A program made the position numbers and the translations under genes. From Devosia sp. (lineage in GTDB: Bacteria; Pseudomonadota; Alphaproteobacteria; Rhizobiales; Devosiaceae), in NCBI GenBank assembly GCA_016713105.1, contig JADJPS010000017.1:186001-250000 (forward strand): a DNA stretch of 64,000 bases, in the 5' to 3' direction. Positions 8,537-16,190 of this stretch are shown here, piece after piece (the first letter of the stretch is position 1; each line of letters opens with the position of its first letter). The notes under the pieces were generated by a model. It saw only the letters and a program-made list of their open reading frames with translations, made no database searches and was not told the origin of the DNA.

Positions 8537-9010
8537 TCAGTCGGGCAGATCGTCGAGCGGCCTGCGCATGTAGAGCGCGGTGGACTGACGCCAGGGCTCG
8601 GTCTTCCAGGTAACGAAGCCCAGCCGCTCATAGAGCCGGACATTGGCGAGGAAGGCCGCATTGGTCAGCAACTGCAGCTCGCGGCGCCCTTCGGCGCGAG
8701 CCAGCCGGGCGGCGTGGGCGACCAGCCTTGTGCCGATACCGCGACCCTGGTGGTCCGGATGGACGGCGATGTTCTCGATCCACAGGTGATCGGATCGCAT
8801 GTCCGTCTCGATCAGGGCGACGAGCGCGCCCCCCTCGACCAGCAGATCGATGCGATGCTCGAGCACTGCACGGGCATAGTCCGCCTGCATCGGCCGCGGC
8901 TCCCGCCCGATGATCGGCACCCAGCGCGCATAGGCCAGCCGGACGAGTCCGCGCACCCGATCATGGTCGTCCGGACCTGCGGTGATAAAGGGGGGCCTGT
9001 CAGGCGCCAT
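8537..9010 (-). CDS. GNAT-family N-acetyltransferase
   Basis: Acetyl-CoA-dependent acyltransferase of 157 residues. The acetyl-CoA pyrophosphate loop is visible as HPDHQGRGIGTRL, followed by the family's C-terminal helix and beta-bulge (NVRLYERLGF). The substrate cannot be told from sequence, since family members acetylate small amines, drugs or protein N termini. The gene is convergent with the SDR gene with no space between stop codons, and divergent from the RidA gene. Confidence 0.85.
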   Translation of the reverse strand: MAPDRPPFITAGPDDHDRVRGLVRLAYARWVPIIGREPRPMQADYARAVLEHRIDLLVEGGALVALIETDMRSDHLWIENIAVHPDHQGRGIGTRLVAHAARLARAEGRRELQLLTNAAFLANVRLYERLGFVTWKTEPWRQSTALYMRRPLDDLPD

Positions 9011-9139
9011 GCCGGCCTCCTGCTCGATTTGGCATTCTGGCGATCAGAGCGGCGGCGGCACCCGAAGATTTGGCCTTCCGCCCCGGTCTGCCGACGGCTA
9101 AGAGGCGTCCCATCATTCCGTTCACGCGAGGAGTCCCCG

Positions 9140-9490
9140 ATGAGCATCACCCGTTACCAGCCCGGCAAGCGCATGAGCCAGGCCGTTGTCCATGGCAACA
9201 CCGTCTATCTCGCTGGCCAGGTCGCGGCCGACTACAACGGCTCGATCGAAAAGCAGACCGCCGAGGTGCTCGAGGCCATCGACCGCTTGCTGGCCGAGGC
9301 CGGCAGCCACAAGTCCAAGGTGCTGTTCTGCCAGGTCGTGCTCAACAACATTGCCGACTTCGCTGCAATGAATACCGTCTACGATGCCTGGATCGATCCG
9401 GCCAACCCCCCCGCCCGTGCCGCCATCGAGGCGCGCCTCGCCCATCCGTCGCTCAAGGTCGAGATCATCGCGGTCGCCGCGCGCGACTGA
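9140..9490 (+). CDS. RidA/YjgF-family enamine/imine deaminase-like protein
   Basis: A 116-residue protein of the RidA/YjgF/UK114 family, which hydrolyses reactive 2-aminoacrylate-type enamines released by PLP enzymes. The substrate-binding Arg93 (NPPARAA) and the late Glu108 are present, as is the central VYLAGQVA strand. The start was chosen at ATG 9140, which has a GCGAGGAG site 6 bases upstream. Longer in-frame versions run through the GNAT promoter region and are not conserved. It could alternatively serve a catabolic deaminase in the neighbourhood, but no partner is adjacent. Confidence 0.87.
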   Translation: MSITRYQPGKRMSQAVVHGNTVYLAGQVAADYNGSIEKQTAEVLEAIDRLLAEAGSHKSKVLFCQVVLNNIADFAAMNTVYDAWIDPANPPARAAIEARLAHPSLKVEIIAVAARD

Positions 9491-9512
9491 CGCGGCACCG
9501 GCGTTTCTGCCG

Positions 9513-9857
9513 CTATTTCGGCGGCAGGATCGCGGCGCGCGGTTTGGGCACCGTGCGCTTGGCCGACCTGGAGTCGCCCGGCTTGGACTTGCCCCTGGCC
9601 TTGGGCTTGCCCGCCTCCGCCGCCTTGAGCTTGCCGGCCTTGGCCGGAGCCGCTTGCCCGGCGCTGCCCCTGCCGGTCCCGGCGGCCGGAGCGGGCGTGC
9701 CGACCTTGGCGGCCTGCGTCGCTTCGGCCTGGGCCAGGTGCCAGAAGTGATCACCGGTCCCCTCGGGGCGACCGGCGGCCTCCCACAGGAAATAGGCGCG
9801 GTCTCGAATCGCCTGCTCGGAGGGCGAGGCCGCGGCGGTCTTGGTCTTGCTGGGCAA
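9513..9857 (-). CDS. DUF2934 domain protein, TTG start
   Basis: Small basic protein of 114 residues. The N-terminal 45 residues form a DUF2934 domain (IRDRAYFLWEAAGRPEGTGDHFWHLA), a helical motif common in Rhizobiales. The rest is an Ala/Pro/Lys-rich low-complexity tail, probably disordered. The start is TTG 9857, preceded by GGGGAG seven bases upstream. The nearby ATG at 9864 is out of frame. Function unknown. It converges with the RidA gene. Confidence 0.75.
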   Translation of the reverse strand: MPSKTKTAAASPSEQAIRDRAYFLWEAAGRPEGTGDHFWHLAQAEATQAAKVGTPAPAAGTGRGSAGQAAPAKAGKLKAAEAGKPKARGKSKPGDSRSAKRTVPKPRAAILPPK

Positions 9858-10035
9858 TTGTCATCTCCCCGGGGTTGGAGGGCGGCAAGGCCATCGGCCC
9901 CGCCAGCCGTGCTCGTCACGGCGAGATTTAGCAGCCACCGGAGGTGGCGCGAAGTCCCCTCGCCGCAACCGAGCCATGCCGGTCGCGCGCGGGGCGCGAT
10001 TGACTCTTGCCGTTCCCCAATCGAGAGTACCGGTC

Positions 10036-10362
10036 ATGGAGGAAAAGCTCAGCGAAACAGTCATTTCCTTCCGCCTGAAGCGGGCGGAGGAGTTTGCCCG
10101 CCAGTGGCGTTCGAACGCCAAGCGGCTGCAGTCGCTCGCCAGCAACCCCAAGACCCCGACCCTGGTGCGCAACGATGCCTTGAGCGAGGCGCGTACAGCA
10201 GCGAGCATCGTTGCGGCACGGGCTGCCGAACTTGCTGCGCTTGCCCGACAGCGCGGCTATGCCGCCTGGGAGGCTGACCCCCGGATCGGGCCGCTGGTGG
10301 TCGAGATCCGGGCCGTCGAGAGCGCCCTGACCTTCGCAGCCGAGGCCCTGAGCAAGCGCTGA
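10036..10362 (+). CDS. small hypothetical helical protein
   Basis: A 108-residue Ala/Arg-rich protein predicted to be mostly helical, with heptad-like repeats from about residue 10 to 80. No known domain is recognised. The start at ATG 10036 (MEEKLSETVISFRL) is chosen because charged helical sequence begins there, but its ribosome site is weak and an ATG 22 codons upstream is possible. A stand-alone gene between DUF2934 (divergent) and DUF3422. It may be a small cytosolic structural or regulatory protein; function unknown. Confidence 0.5.
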   Translation: MEEKLSETVISFRLKRAEEFARQWRSNAKRLQSLASNPKTPTLVRNDALSEARTAASIVAARAAELAALARQRGYAAWEADPRIGPLVVEIRAVESALTFAAEALSKR

Positions 10363-10501
10363 GCGCAGGCCGGGCCTCTGGCCGGCACGATCCCCGATCT
10401 GTCGCCCCGGCGAACCGCCGACCCCGGTGCCGGCGCGCGACGAAAGGCGTGGTTGCCGGCCCGTCCCCATCGTAACAGGGTGATGCACCTGAGGAACCGT
10501 G

Positions 10502-11752
10502 ATGCACTGGACGGAACATGGCTACCGGCGGCTGATCGATGCCGAGACGCATGCGCGTCCCGTTCTGCCGATGGCGGCCCCGTGCCGGGTCCGGCGACTG
10601 GCCTTCATGAGCGCTCAAGGGACCGGCGACGACCTCCGGGCCCTGCACGGGCGCATGCTGCAGATCGCCGGCATCTCGGCCGACGGACCGGCCTGGGCCC
10701 GGCAGCTGACCTTCGCGCGGGACGGGCGCACCGTGACCTGGGAGCTTCATAACGAGTTCGCCACCCTGACCTGGTCCGCGCCGATCGATGACGGGGAGTC
10801 GGCACCGGAGGGGATCGGGCTCGAGCTGCATGCCGGCCTGCCGGTGATCTCCGCCACCCGCATCGACCTGACGGCCGGAGACCGGATCGCCGAGCCGGCC
10901 CTCTCCGGCTTCAGCCCGCTCAGCCTGAGCTATTCCACCATATTCGACGGACAGGCCGAGGCCGCGACCGACTTCCACCTCGACGCCGATCGCTTTGTCC
11001 GCGTCGAGGTGGCCGCGGGCCGCTGCGGCAATCTTCGTCGCGGCGTCATCGTCCGGCGGCTGCTCGAGATCGAGACCTATCGCAGCATGGCACTGCTCGG
11101 CCTGCCGCTGGCGCGCGATCTGGGGGGCCGGGTCGCGGACTACGAGTATCGGCTGACCCAGATCGTCCGGACCATCGGCCTCAGCCAGTCGGCCGCCGAG
11201 CACCAGGAGACGCTGGCCGGCCTGCATGCCCTCTCGAGCGAAGTGGGGCGAACCGTCGAGGAGACGAGCTTCCGCTTCGCGGCGACCCAGGCCTATGCCG
11301 ATCTGCTCGACAACCGCCTCGGGCGGCTGCGCGAGGCAGCCATTGGCGAATTCACCACCATCGAGCGCTTCATCTCCAATCGTGCGCACCCCGCGATCGC
11401 CACCTGTCGCGCCATGGAGAAGCGCCTGGGGGCGCTCACCGACAAGGTGCAGCGGTCGATCGAGCTGCTGGATGCGCGCATCTCGCTGGCCATCCAGGTG
11501 CAGAACCAGTCGGTGCTCGACGGCCTGTCGGCGACCGCCCGCAGCCAGTTTCGCCTGCAGCAGACGGTCGAGGGCCTGTCGATCATCGCCATCTCCTATT
11601 ATGCGCTGGGGCTGCTGGGGTACCTCTACGAGGGTTTCCACGCCTTGCTGCCGGCTCCGAAGGGGACCATGCTGGCGCTGTCGGCACCGCTGGTGCTGCT
11701 GCTCGTCTTTCTTGGTATCCGGCGGATTCGGCAGGGAACGCATCACGACTGA
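10502..11752 (+). CDS. DUF3422 family membrane-anchored protein
   Basis: A 416-residue protein of the DUF3422 family, common in Alphaproteobacteria. The N-terminal two thirds (about 1-330) are soluble and include a conserved HNEFATLTW segment and a helical coiled stretch. Two hydrophobic segments near the C terminus (about 365-382 and 392-408) anchor it in the membrane. The ATG at 10502 lies 6 bases after GAGGA; the GTG immediately before it is too close to that site. Function unknown. It runs on the same strand as the following cytochrome c gene, 130 bases apart. Confidence 0.85.
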   Translation: MHWTEHGYRRLIDAETHARPVLPMAAPCRVRRLAFMSAQGTGDDLRALHGRMLQIAGISADGPAWARQLTFARDGRTVTWELHNEFATLTWSAPIDDGESAPEGIGLELHAGLPVISATRIDLTAGDRIAEPALSGFSPLSLSYSTIFDGQAEAATDFHLDADRFVRVEVAAGRCGNLRRGVIVRRLLEIETYRSMALLGLPLARDLGGRVADYEYRLTQIVRTIGLSQSAAEHQETLAGLHALSSEVGRTVEETSFRFAATQAYADLLDNRLGRLREAAIGEFTTIERFISNRAHPAIATCRAMEKRLGALTDKVQRSIELLDARISLAIQVQNQSVLDGLSATARSQFRLQQTVEGLSIIAISYYALGLLGYLYEGFHALLPAPKGTMLALSAPLVLLLVFLGIRRIRQGTHHD

Positions 11753-11882
11753 GCGCGCCCTGGCGGTCAGGCGCCCCTGCGACGCCCGGTCGCTTCCCCC
11801 GGTCTTGACTCGCAGCACATCCGGCCCGCATGGGATATGTCATTTGTTGCCGACCCTGATCGGCCCCGGAGGAGAAGAGAGC

Positions 11883-12290
11883 ATGAGATTTCTGGCTGTT
11901 TCCCTGATCGCCGTGGCGATGGCCGCAACGCCGGTGCTGGCCGAAGGCGACGTCGACGCCGGGGCCACGGTGTTCAAGAAGTGCCTCGCCTGCCATGCCG
12001 TCGGCGAGGGCGCCAAGAACAAGGTCGGCCCGCAGCTCAACGATCTCTTCGGCCGCGTTGCCGGCACGGCCCCGGACTACAAGTACTCCAAGGCGATGAT
12101 GGAGGCCGGCGCCGGCGGCCTGATATGGACCGAGGAAACCCTCAAGCCCTACTTGCATAAGCCCAAGGAAGTGGTGCCCGGCACCAAGATGACCTTCGCC
12201 GGACTGCCCAACGAGGAGGACGAGGCCAACCTCATCGCCTACCTGCTGACCTTCTCGCCGAACTACGTTCCCCCGGCGCCGGCGCAGTAG
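11883..12290 (+). CDS. periplasmic class I cytochrome c (c2-like)
   Basis: Exported monohaem cytochrome of 135 residues: a signal peptide of 20 residues ending VLA, haem-binding CLACH (Cys34, Cys37, His38) and axial Met103 (GTKMTF), typical of mitochondrial-type and bacterial cytochrome c2. It would shuttle electrons in the periplasm between the bc1 complex or periplasmic dehydrogenases and a terminal oxidase. The start at ATG 11883 has a GGAGGAGAAG site. A strong hairpin follows the stop. Confidence 0.92.
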   Translation: MRFLAVSLIAVAMAATPVLAEGDVDAGATVFKKCLACHAVGEGAKNKVGPQLNDLFGRVAGTAPDYKYSKAMMEAGAGGLIWTEETLKPYLHKPKEVVPGTKMTFAGLPNEEDEANLIAYLLTFSPNYVPPAPAQ

Positions 12291-12297
12291 CAGCGGC

Positions 12298-12327
12298 TTT
12301 CGGGGTCTGCCCAGGCGGACCCCGAAA
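12298..12327 (+). terminator. hairpin after the cytochrome c gene
   Basis: A perfect 10-base-pair stem (TTTCGGGGTC with GACCCCGAAA) around a 10-base loop begins 8 bases after the stop codon. The T tract is weak (CACGTTTCTGTT), so it is either an imperfect intrinsic terminator or a 3'-end stabiliser. Confidence 0.7.
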
Positions 12328-12360
12328 CACGTTTCTGTTATGATGTAACTGCGACAATCT

Positions 12361-12375
12361 ATTGGGTTACCCAAT
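12361..12375. promoter_or_regulatory. LysR-type palindromic operator
   Basis: ATTGGGT-T-ACCCAAT is a perfect 7+7 palindrome of the T-N11-A kind favoured by LysR regulators. It is flanked by a looser outer pair, CGACA at 12350-12354 and TGTCG at 12377-12381. It lies 40 bases upstream of the LysR start codon, the expected place for autoregulation. Confidence 0.55.
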
Positions 12376-12414
12376 GTGTCGTATTGTGGTGACATCGTTC
12401 CCAGGGGAGAGACG

Positions 12415-13458
12415 ATGGATATCACGCTCAAGCAGCTGCAGATCTTCCGCGCCGTGGTGATCGCCGGCTCGATCACCAAGGCCTCGCGCCGCGTGGCACT
12501 GTCGCAGCCGTCGATCAGCCAGCAGTTGGCCAAGCTCGAGGAACGGCTGGGTGTCCAGCTGATCAATCGCAACCGGACCGGCGCGGTGAGCCTCACTCCG
12601 TCGGGCGAATACTGGTTCAAGTTCTCCGACGAACTGCTGCGCAAGTTCGACCAGGCCATCGACGAGCACGAGAAGCGCTATGTCGACAACCGCATCTTCC
12701 TCAGGATGGGAGTGAGCCCGACCCTGCGCGGTCGCTTCCTCGCCGCCGCCGCCCGCATCGCCAGCGAGGAGCCGGGCTTCGCCAAGTTCGAGGTGACCTA
12801 CGCGGTGACCAGCGGCGAACTTGTCGAGCAATTGCGGCTGCACCGGCTCAACTGCGTCATCGTCAATGACGAGGCGCTGGAGGAAGACCGGGCATCCTTC
12901 AGCGTGGCCAGCCTGTTCCGCGACCCGCTGGTCCTCGCCGTGCCTGCCACGGTGCCGCACGAGATGGTGGAAAGGGCCCTGCAGAAAGGCGTCAAGGCGA
13001 GCCAGCTCGACCCCATCCTGAGCCGTTATGTCGAGATCGATGCCAACGTGCCGATGCGCGGCGCCTCGGACGCCTGGTATCGCGCCCACCTGCCCTATGC
13101 GACTCCGGCCTTCTCCGCGATGACCTACGCGGCCGCGATCGACATCGTCGCCGAGGGTCTGGCGACCGCCCACACGCCGCTGTCGCTGCTCCCCAGCCTG
13201 CCCCAGTCGGTGCGGTCGCGGCTCAGGGTCTATGCCATTCCCGGGCTCGACCGGAACATCGTCCTGGCCATGCCCAAGCACCTGATGACGCTGGCCGGCT
13301 ATGCCAACATCCATCGCCGGCTGACCGACTTCGCCCGGCACGAATACGGCCTCAACGTGCCTCCTGACACGGTGCTCGAGCTGCCTCAGGTCGACCGGGC
13401 GCGCCTCGAAAAGGACCCGGTCGTCCCCCGCGCAGCGCACGAGGTGCCGGCAAAATAG
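12415..13458 (+). CDS. LysR-family transcriptional regulator
   Basis: LysR-type regulator of 347 residues: a winged helix-turn-helix at about 1-60 (LKQLQIFRAVVIAGSITKAS) and a periplasmic-binding-like effector domain. The C-terminal 30 residues extend past the usual end. The ATG at 12415 follows a GGGGAGAG site; an in-frame ATG 13 codons upstream lies on the operator palindrome and is unlikely. No adjacent divergent target exists, so its targets are probably elsewhere, or it regulates itself through the palindrome at 12361. Confidence 0.88.
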   Translation: MDITLKQLQIFRAVVIAGSITKASRRVALSQPSISQQLAKLEERLGVQLINRNRTGAVSLTPSGEYWFKFSDELLRKFDQAIDEHEKRYVDNRIFLRMGVSPTLRGRFLAAAARIASEEPGFAKFEVTYAVTSGELVEQLRLHRLNCVIVNDEALEEDRASFSVASLFRDPLVLAVPATVPHEMVERALQKGVKASQLDPILSRYVEIDANVPMRGASDAWYRAHLPYATPAFSAMTYAAAIDIVAEGLATAHTPLSLLPSLPQSVRSRLRVYAIPGLDRNIVLAMPKHLMTLAGYANIHRRLTDFARHEYGLNVPPDTVLELPQVDRARLEKDPVVPRAAHEVPAK

Positions 13459-13529
13459 CCGACGGATGGCACTGGCAAACCCGCTCCCCCGGAAACCTCT
13501 CGTGCCGGCTCTTGCCTGACGCAGATCAG

Positions 13530-13970
13530 CTAGGAGGGGAGATTGCCGAGTCTCTCGCGCAGCGTGCCGCCGGTCGCATAGGCGATGTCGTCGATGCGCA
13601 GCCGCTTGTCGACGAACTGCATCACTAGCCTGTCGGCGTATTGCGCCTTGCTGGCGTCGCGAAAGCCGAAGGCGATGACGATTTCGGGCGCAGCGGCGCT
13701 GCCGCTGGCGCCAACCGGCATGCAGGTATTGGCGTAGTCGGCGCTGGATTGCCACGGGATCGCCGTGGCGGCGTCGGCACCCTCAGGCAGATGCCGGGCG
13801 ACGAGCGCGGCCAGTTCCGGGGTCAGGATGGCGAGGATCGGCGCCATGTCGCCGCTCAGCCGGGCGGCACAGTAGATGTCGCCCACCTGCGTCGAGGTCA
13901 GCGACAATGCGGCGGCAGGGGTGGCGGCGAGCGCCAGTGCGGCACCGGCAAACAGGATGGACAGCTTCAT
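13530..13970 (-). CDS. exported hypothetical protein
   Basis: A 146-residue protein with a clear signal peptide (MKLSILFAGAALALAATPAAAL, cleaved after about residue 21) and a mature part of about 125 residues holding two Cys (IYCAARL and ANTCMPV) that could form a disulfide. No family recognised. The start at ATG 13970 puts the signal peptide first and has a GAGAG site. It lies 56 bases downstream of the DUF1080 gene on the same strand, so the two may form an exported-protein operon. Confidence 0.6.
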   Translation of the reverse strand: MKLSILFAGAALALAATPAAALSLTSTQVGDIYCAARLSGDMAPILAILTPELAALVARHLPEGADAATAIPWQSSADYANTCMPVGASGSAAAPEIVIAFGFRDASKAQYADRLVMQFVDKRLRIDDIAYATGGTLRERLGNLPS

Positions 13971-14026
13971 GCCGCTCTCATGCCACGCTGCGGCGCGGAC
14001 CGCACCAATATCGTGCATCGGCCGGC

Positions 14027-14671
14027 TCAATCGGGCAGCACCTTGATCATGAGGTTGCGGTAGGCGACAGGATTACCGTGGTCCTGCAGGCCGATATGGC
14101 CGCTGGCGATGGTGCCGTATTCCGGCCAGACGGCGAATTTGCTCCGCGCCACGCGCACTTTCCAGTCTGGCGAGCCGATCTCGTAGTCGAGCACCTGGAT
14201 GCCGTTGAGCCAGTGCTGGACGTGGTTGCCATTTACCACGATGCGCGCGGTGTTCCATTCGCCCACCGGTCTGGTGAGATCGGCCGAGGGCGCGTACAGC
14301 CCGTAGGCGCTGGCGGCCGCGGTGACCGGCGACCTGCCGTCGGCGTGGCCGGCATTGTCGAGGATCTGGTATTCGGCGCCGGTCTGGTACGGCGCCCGGA
14401 AATCCTCGCTGCTGCGGTAGATCACGCCGGAATTGCCACCGGCGGAGATGCGCCACTCGAAGCCCAGCTCGAAATTGCGGAAGCTCTCGACGCTGACGAG
14501 ATCGCCGCCGCCGGGCTCGTGCTCGATCACGCCACCGCGGATCGTCCATTGCGGGGGAATGCCGGTGCCGCGCCAGGCGCGCCACTCGGCCAGCGGCCGG
14601 AAGTGAACGTCCTCCGACAGTGCGGGAGCAACCGAAGCAGCAAGGATTGCCACCAGGACGGCAAGGCGCAT
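14027..14671 (-). CDS. exported DUF1080 protein (3-keto-disaccharide hydrolase-like)
   Basis: A 214-residue secreted protein: a signal peptide of about 19 residues (ending ALSE) and one concanavalin-like DUF1080 beta-sandwich domain (NFELGFEWRISAGGNSGVIYRS, YQILDNAGHADGR, SGHIGLQDHG). DUF1080 proteins are glycan-binding or hydrolytic, and some act on 3-keto-disaccharides. The start at ATG 14671 has a GAGGAGG site. No glycosidase or sugar dehydrogenase sits next to it. Confidence 0.82.
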   Translation of the reverse strand: MRLAVLVAILAASVAPALSEDVHFRPLAEWRAWRGTGIPPQWTIRGGVIEHEPGGGDLVSVESFRNFELGFEWRISAGGNSGVIYRSSEDFRAPYQTGAEYQILDNAGHADGRSPVTAAASAYGLYAPSADLTRPVGEWNTARIVVNGNHVQHWLNGIQVLDYEIGSPDWKVRVARSKFAVWPEYGTIASGHIGLQDHGNPVAYRNLMIKVLPD

Positions 14672-15061
14672 CGGCTTGTCCTCCTCGCGACGACACGTTG
14701 TCCACCAGTCGCGACGTGGGGAACCGCCCCGGAGCACACCCGGGGCGTCCAGGTTTCCGTTCTCCGCAGGATCTGGTACCACTTTTCGCGACGAGCAGGG
14801 GCACCGAAACCTGTCCGAGCGAAACCTGTCCGAGCGAAACGTTGCCGCGTGCCGGGGCGCGCTATCGGGAAACCCCTGCCGCGCCTCACGCGAGGAACAG
14901 GAGTTTTTCACAGTTTCGCCGATGCCAATATCCTTCATTGGAGTTCCAACGCATTGTCGCTGCTAGTTTGCGTTCGAGGGCCGCCCGGAGAACGTTGGCG
15001 GCCGATTAATGGATTGACAAGACAACAGCTAGTGGCCTGATTACAGGCAGGCGACGGGGGA
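14672..15061. other. divergent intergenic region
   Basis: About 390 bases between the DUF1080 gene and the membrane-protein gene, with no credible coding sequence. It holds a short tandem repeat (14806-14840) and a 7-base inverted repeat GGCCGCC/GGCGGCC (14979-14985 with 14997-15003). It must carry promoters for both flanking genes, but none is clear by eye. Confidence 0.5.
14806..14840. repeat. 15-base tandem repeat, 2.3 copies
   Basis: The unit GAAACCTGTCCGAGC occurs twice in direct succession (14806-14820, 14821-14835) and is followed by its first five bases again. It lies in the intergenic region upstream of the membrane-protein gene. Confidence 0.85.
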
Positions 15062-15685
15062 ATGATGGCACAGACTGATACGGCAGGCGGTATGGCAAGC
15101 AGCACGCGGAGCGGTGCAGGGGTAGGGGTCTGGATCTTCCGTGTCCTGCTCGTGGCTGGCGCTGCTTTCATGGTCTACACGTGGTTCCAGCCATGGTGGA
15201 GCGCCGATATCGCCGTCATCAAGGGTGAGAATGACATGGTGCTTCGCCCCTGGGGGGTCGAGGCGGTCTCCCAGGTGCGCAACAATACCGATACGGCGCA
15301 GTTTGATATGCCCGGGTTTTTTGCCCCCCTGATGTGGGTTTACCTGGGCGTCTGCATGCTGGCTCTGGCGGCGAGCCTGTTCATCAACCGCCGCTTCAAG
15401 ATCGGCCCGATCAGTCTGCCCATTGCGGTGATCCTGATCGCGCTCGTCGGGCTGTCCTACATGTCGGCTCTTGGCATCGCTTATGGGCTCGGAACGCTGC
15501 GGTCCGGCTGGGCCGGGGCCAACTTCATCGGCAAGTCGCAAATCCTGCAGCCTGAGACGGGCACCAAGATCAAGATGGTTTCCGATCTCCAGATCGGCTT
15601 CTGGCTATCGCTCGGTGCGGGCGGGTTTCTGACTTTCCTCGCGCTGGTTCGAGGCCTGTTCGTCCGCAAACCGAAGCAGGCCTGA
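15062..15685 (+). CDS. four-helix inner-membrane protein of unknown function
   Basis: A 207-residue protein with four likely transmembrane helices at about 22-44, 86-108, 114-138 and 178-199. The loop between helices 1 and 2 is polar (WWSADIAVIKGENDM) and probably periplasmic. No family recognised. It precedes the PQQ dehydrogenase on the same strand by about 500 bases; many quinoprotein systems carry such small membrane subunits, but this link is inference. Two ATGs (15062, 15065) follow GGGGG. A hairpin 73 bases after the stop suggests it is transcribed separately. Confidence 0.7.
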   Translation: MMAQTDTAGGMASSTRSGAGVGVWIFRVLLVAGAAFMVYTWFQPWWSADIAVIKGENDMVLRPWGVEAVSQVRNNTDTAQFDMPGFFAPLMWVYLGVCMLALAASLFINRRFKIGPISLPIAVILIALVGLSYMSALGIAYGLGTLRSGWAGANFIGKSQILQPETGTKIKMVSDLQIGFWLSLGAGGFLTFLALVRGLFVRKPKQA

Positions 15686-15757
15686 GGCAGCTCCCGTCGG
15701 GCGAAGGATCGCTCGACGTGAGGCAGAGCCGGCAAGCCACCTCTGGAACAACGGTTC

Positions 15758-15784
15758 GGCGCATCCCGGGCTTCGGGGTGCGCC
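15758..15784 (+). terminator. hairpin after the membrane-protein gene
   Basis: An 11-base stem with one mismatch (GGCGCATCCCG / CGGGGTGCGCC) and a 5-base loop, 73 bases after the stop codon. There is no T tract, so termination efficiency is uncertain. Confidence 0.5.
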
Positions 15785-16094
15785 TGTCTGCGACCTCGGA
15801 ACCGCATTGTTTATAGCCATGGCAGGTCGACTGCCTCCTGCCCTGTGGTGCCGCCGCGGAGCGCCGGCAAAGCCGATGCCCCTGCAATCCACTCCAGCGC
15901 CATGGACCGCGAGCGGTACCTGACCGGCTACGCTCCACTGGCCGATGGGTGAGCCTGGGTACGTCAGTGCGCGACGAGTTGAAGCCGTCTGGAAATCAAC
16001 GGGCCGCACAGGGCAGTCGTCCTGGCCTGCCACCACCTCCGTTGCACCCGTCCGCCTCCTCGACCCCGGCCCTGCATATGGGGCAAATTGGGAT

Positions 16095-16115
16095 GTCCAA
16101 TATTGAGGATTGGAC
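16095..16115. promoter_or_regulatory. inverted repeat upstream of the PQQ dehydrogenase
   Basis: GTCCAAT and ATTGGAC form a perfect 7+7 inverted repeat spaced by 7 bases (ATTGAGG), 75 bases upstream of the start codon. Size and position fit a transcription factor operator. The factor is unknown. Confidence 0.45.
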
Positions 16116-16190
16116 CTGCAGGGGACATTGGGTGCCAACGTTCCAGATAGCGGATGCGTGTTGCATCTGTTTTTCTCAGGGAGGAACTCA

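Larger units (their letters stand above)
15686..16190. other. long leader of the PQQ dehydrogenase gene
   Basis: About 505 bases without a credible gene. It contains a hairpin at 15758-15784 (stem GGCGCATCCCG with CGGGGTGCGCC, one mismatch), probably the terminator of the preceding gene, and an inverted repeat at 16095-16115. Open frames here have no family resemblance and overlap the quinoprotein start. Confidence 0.55.
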
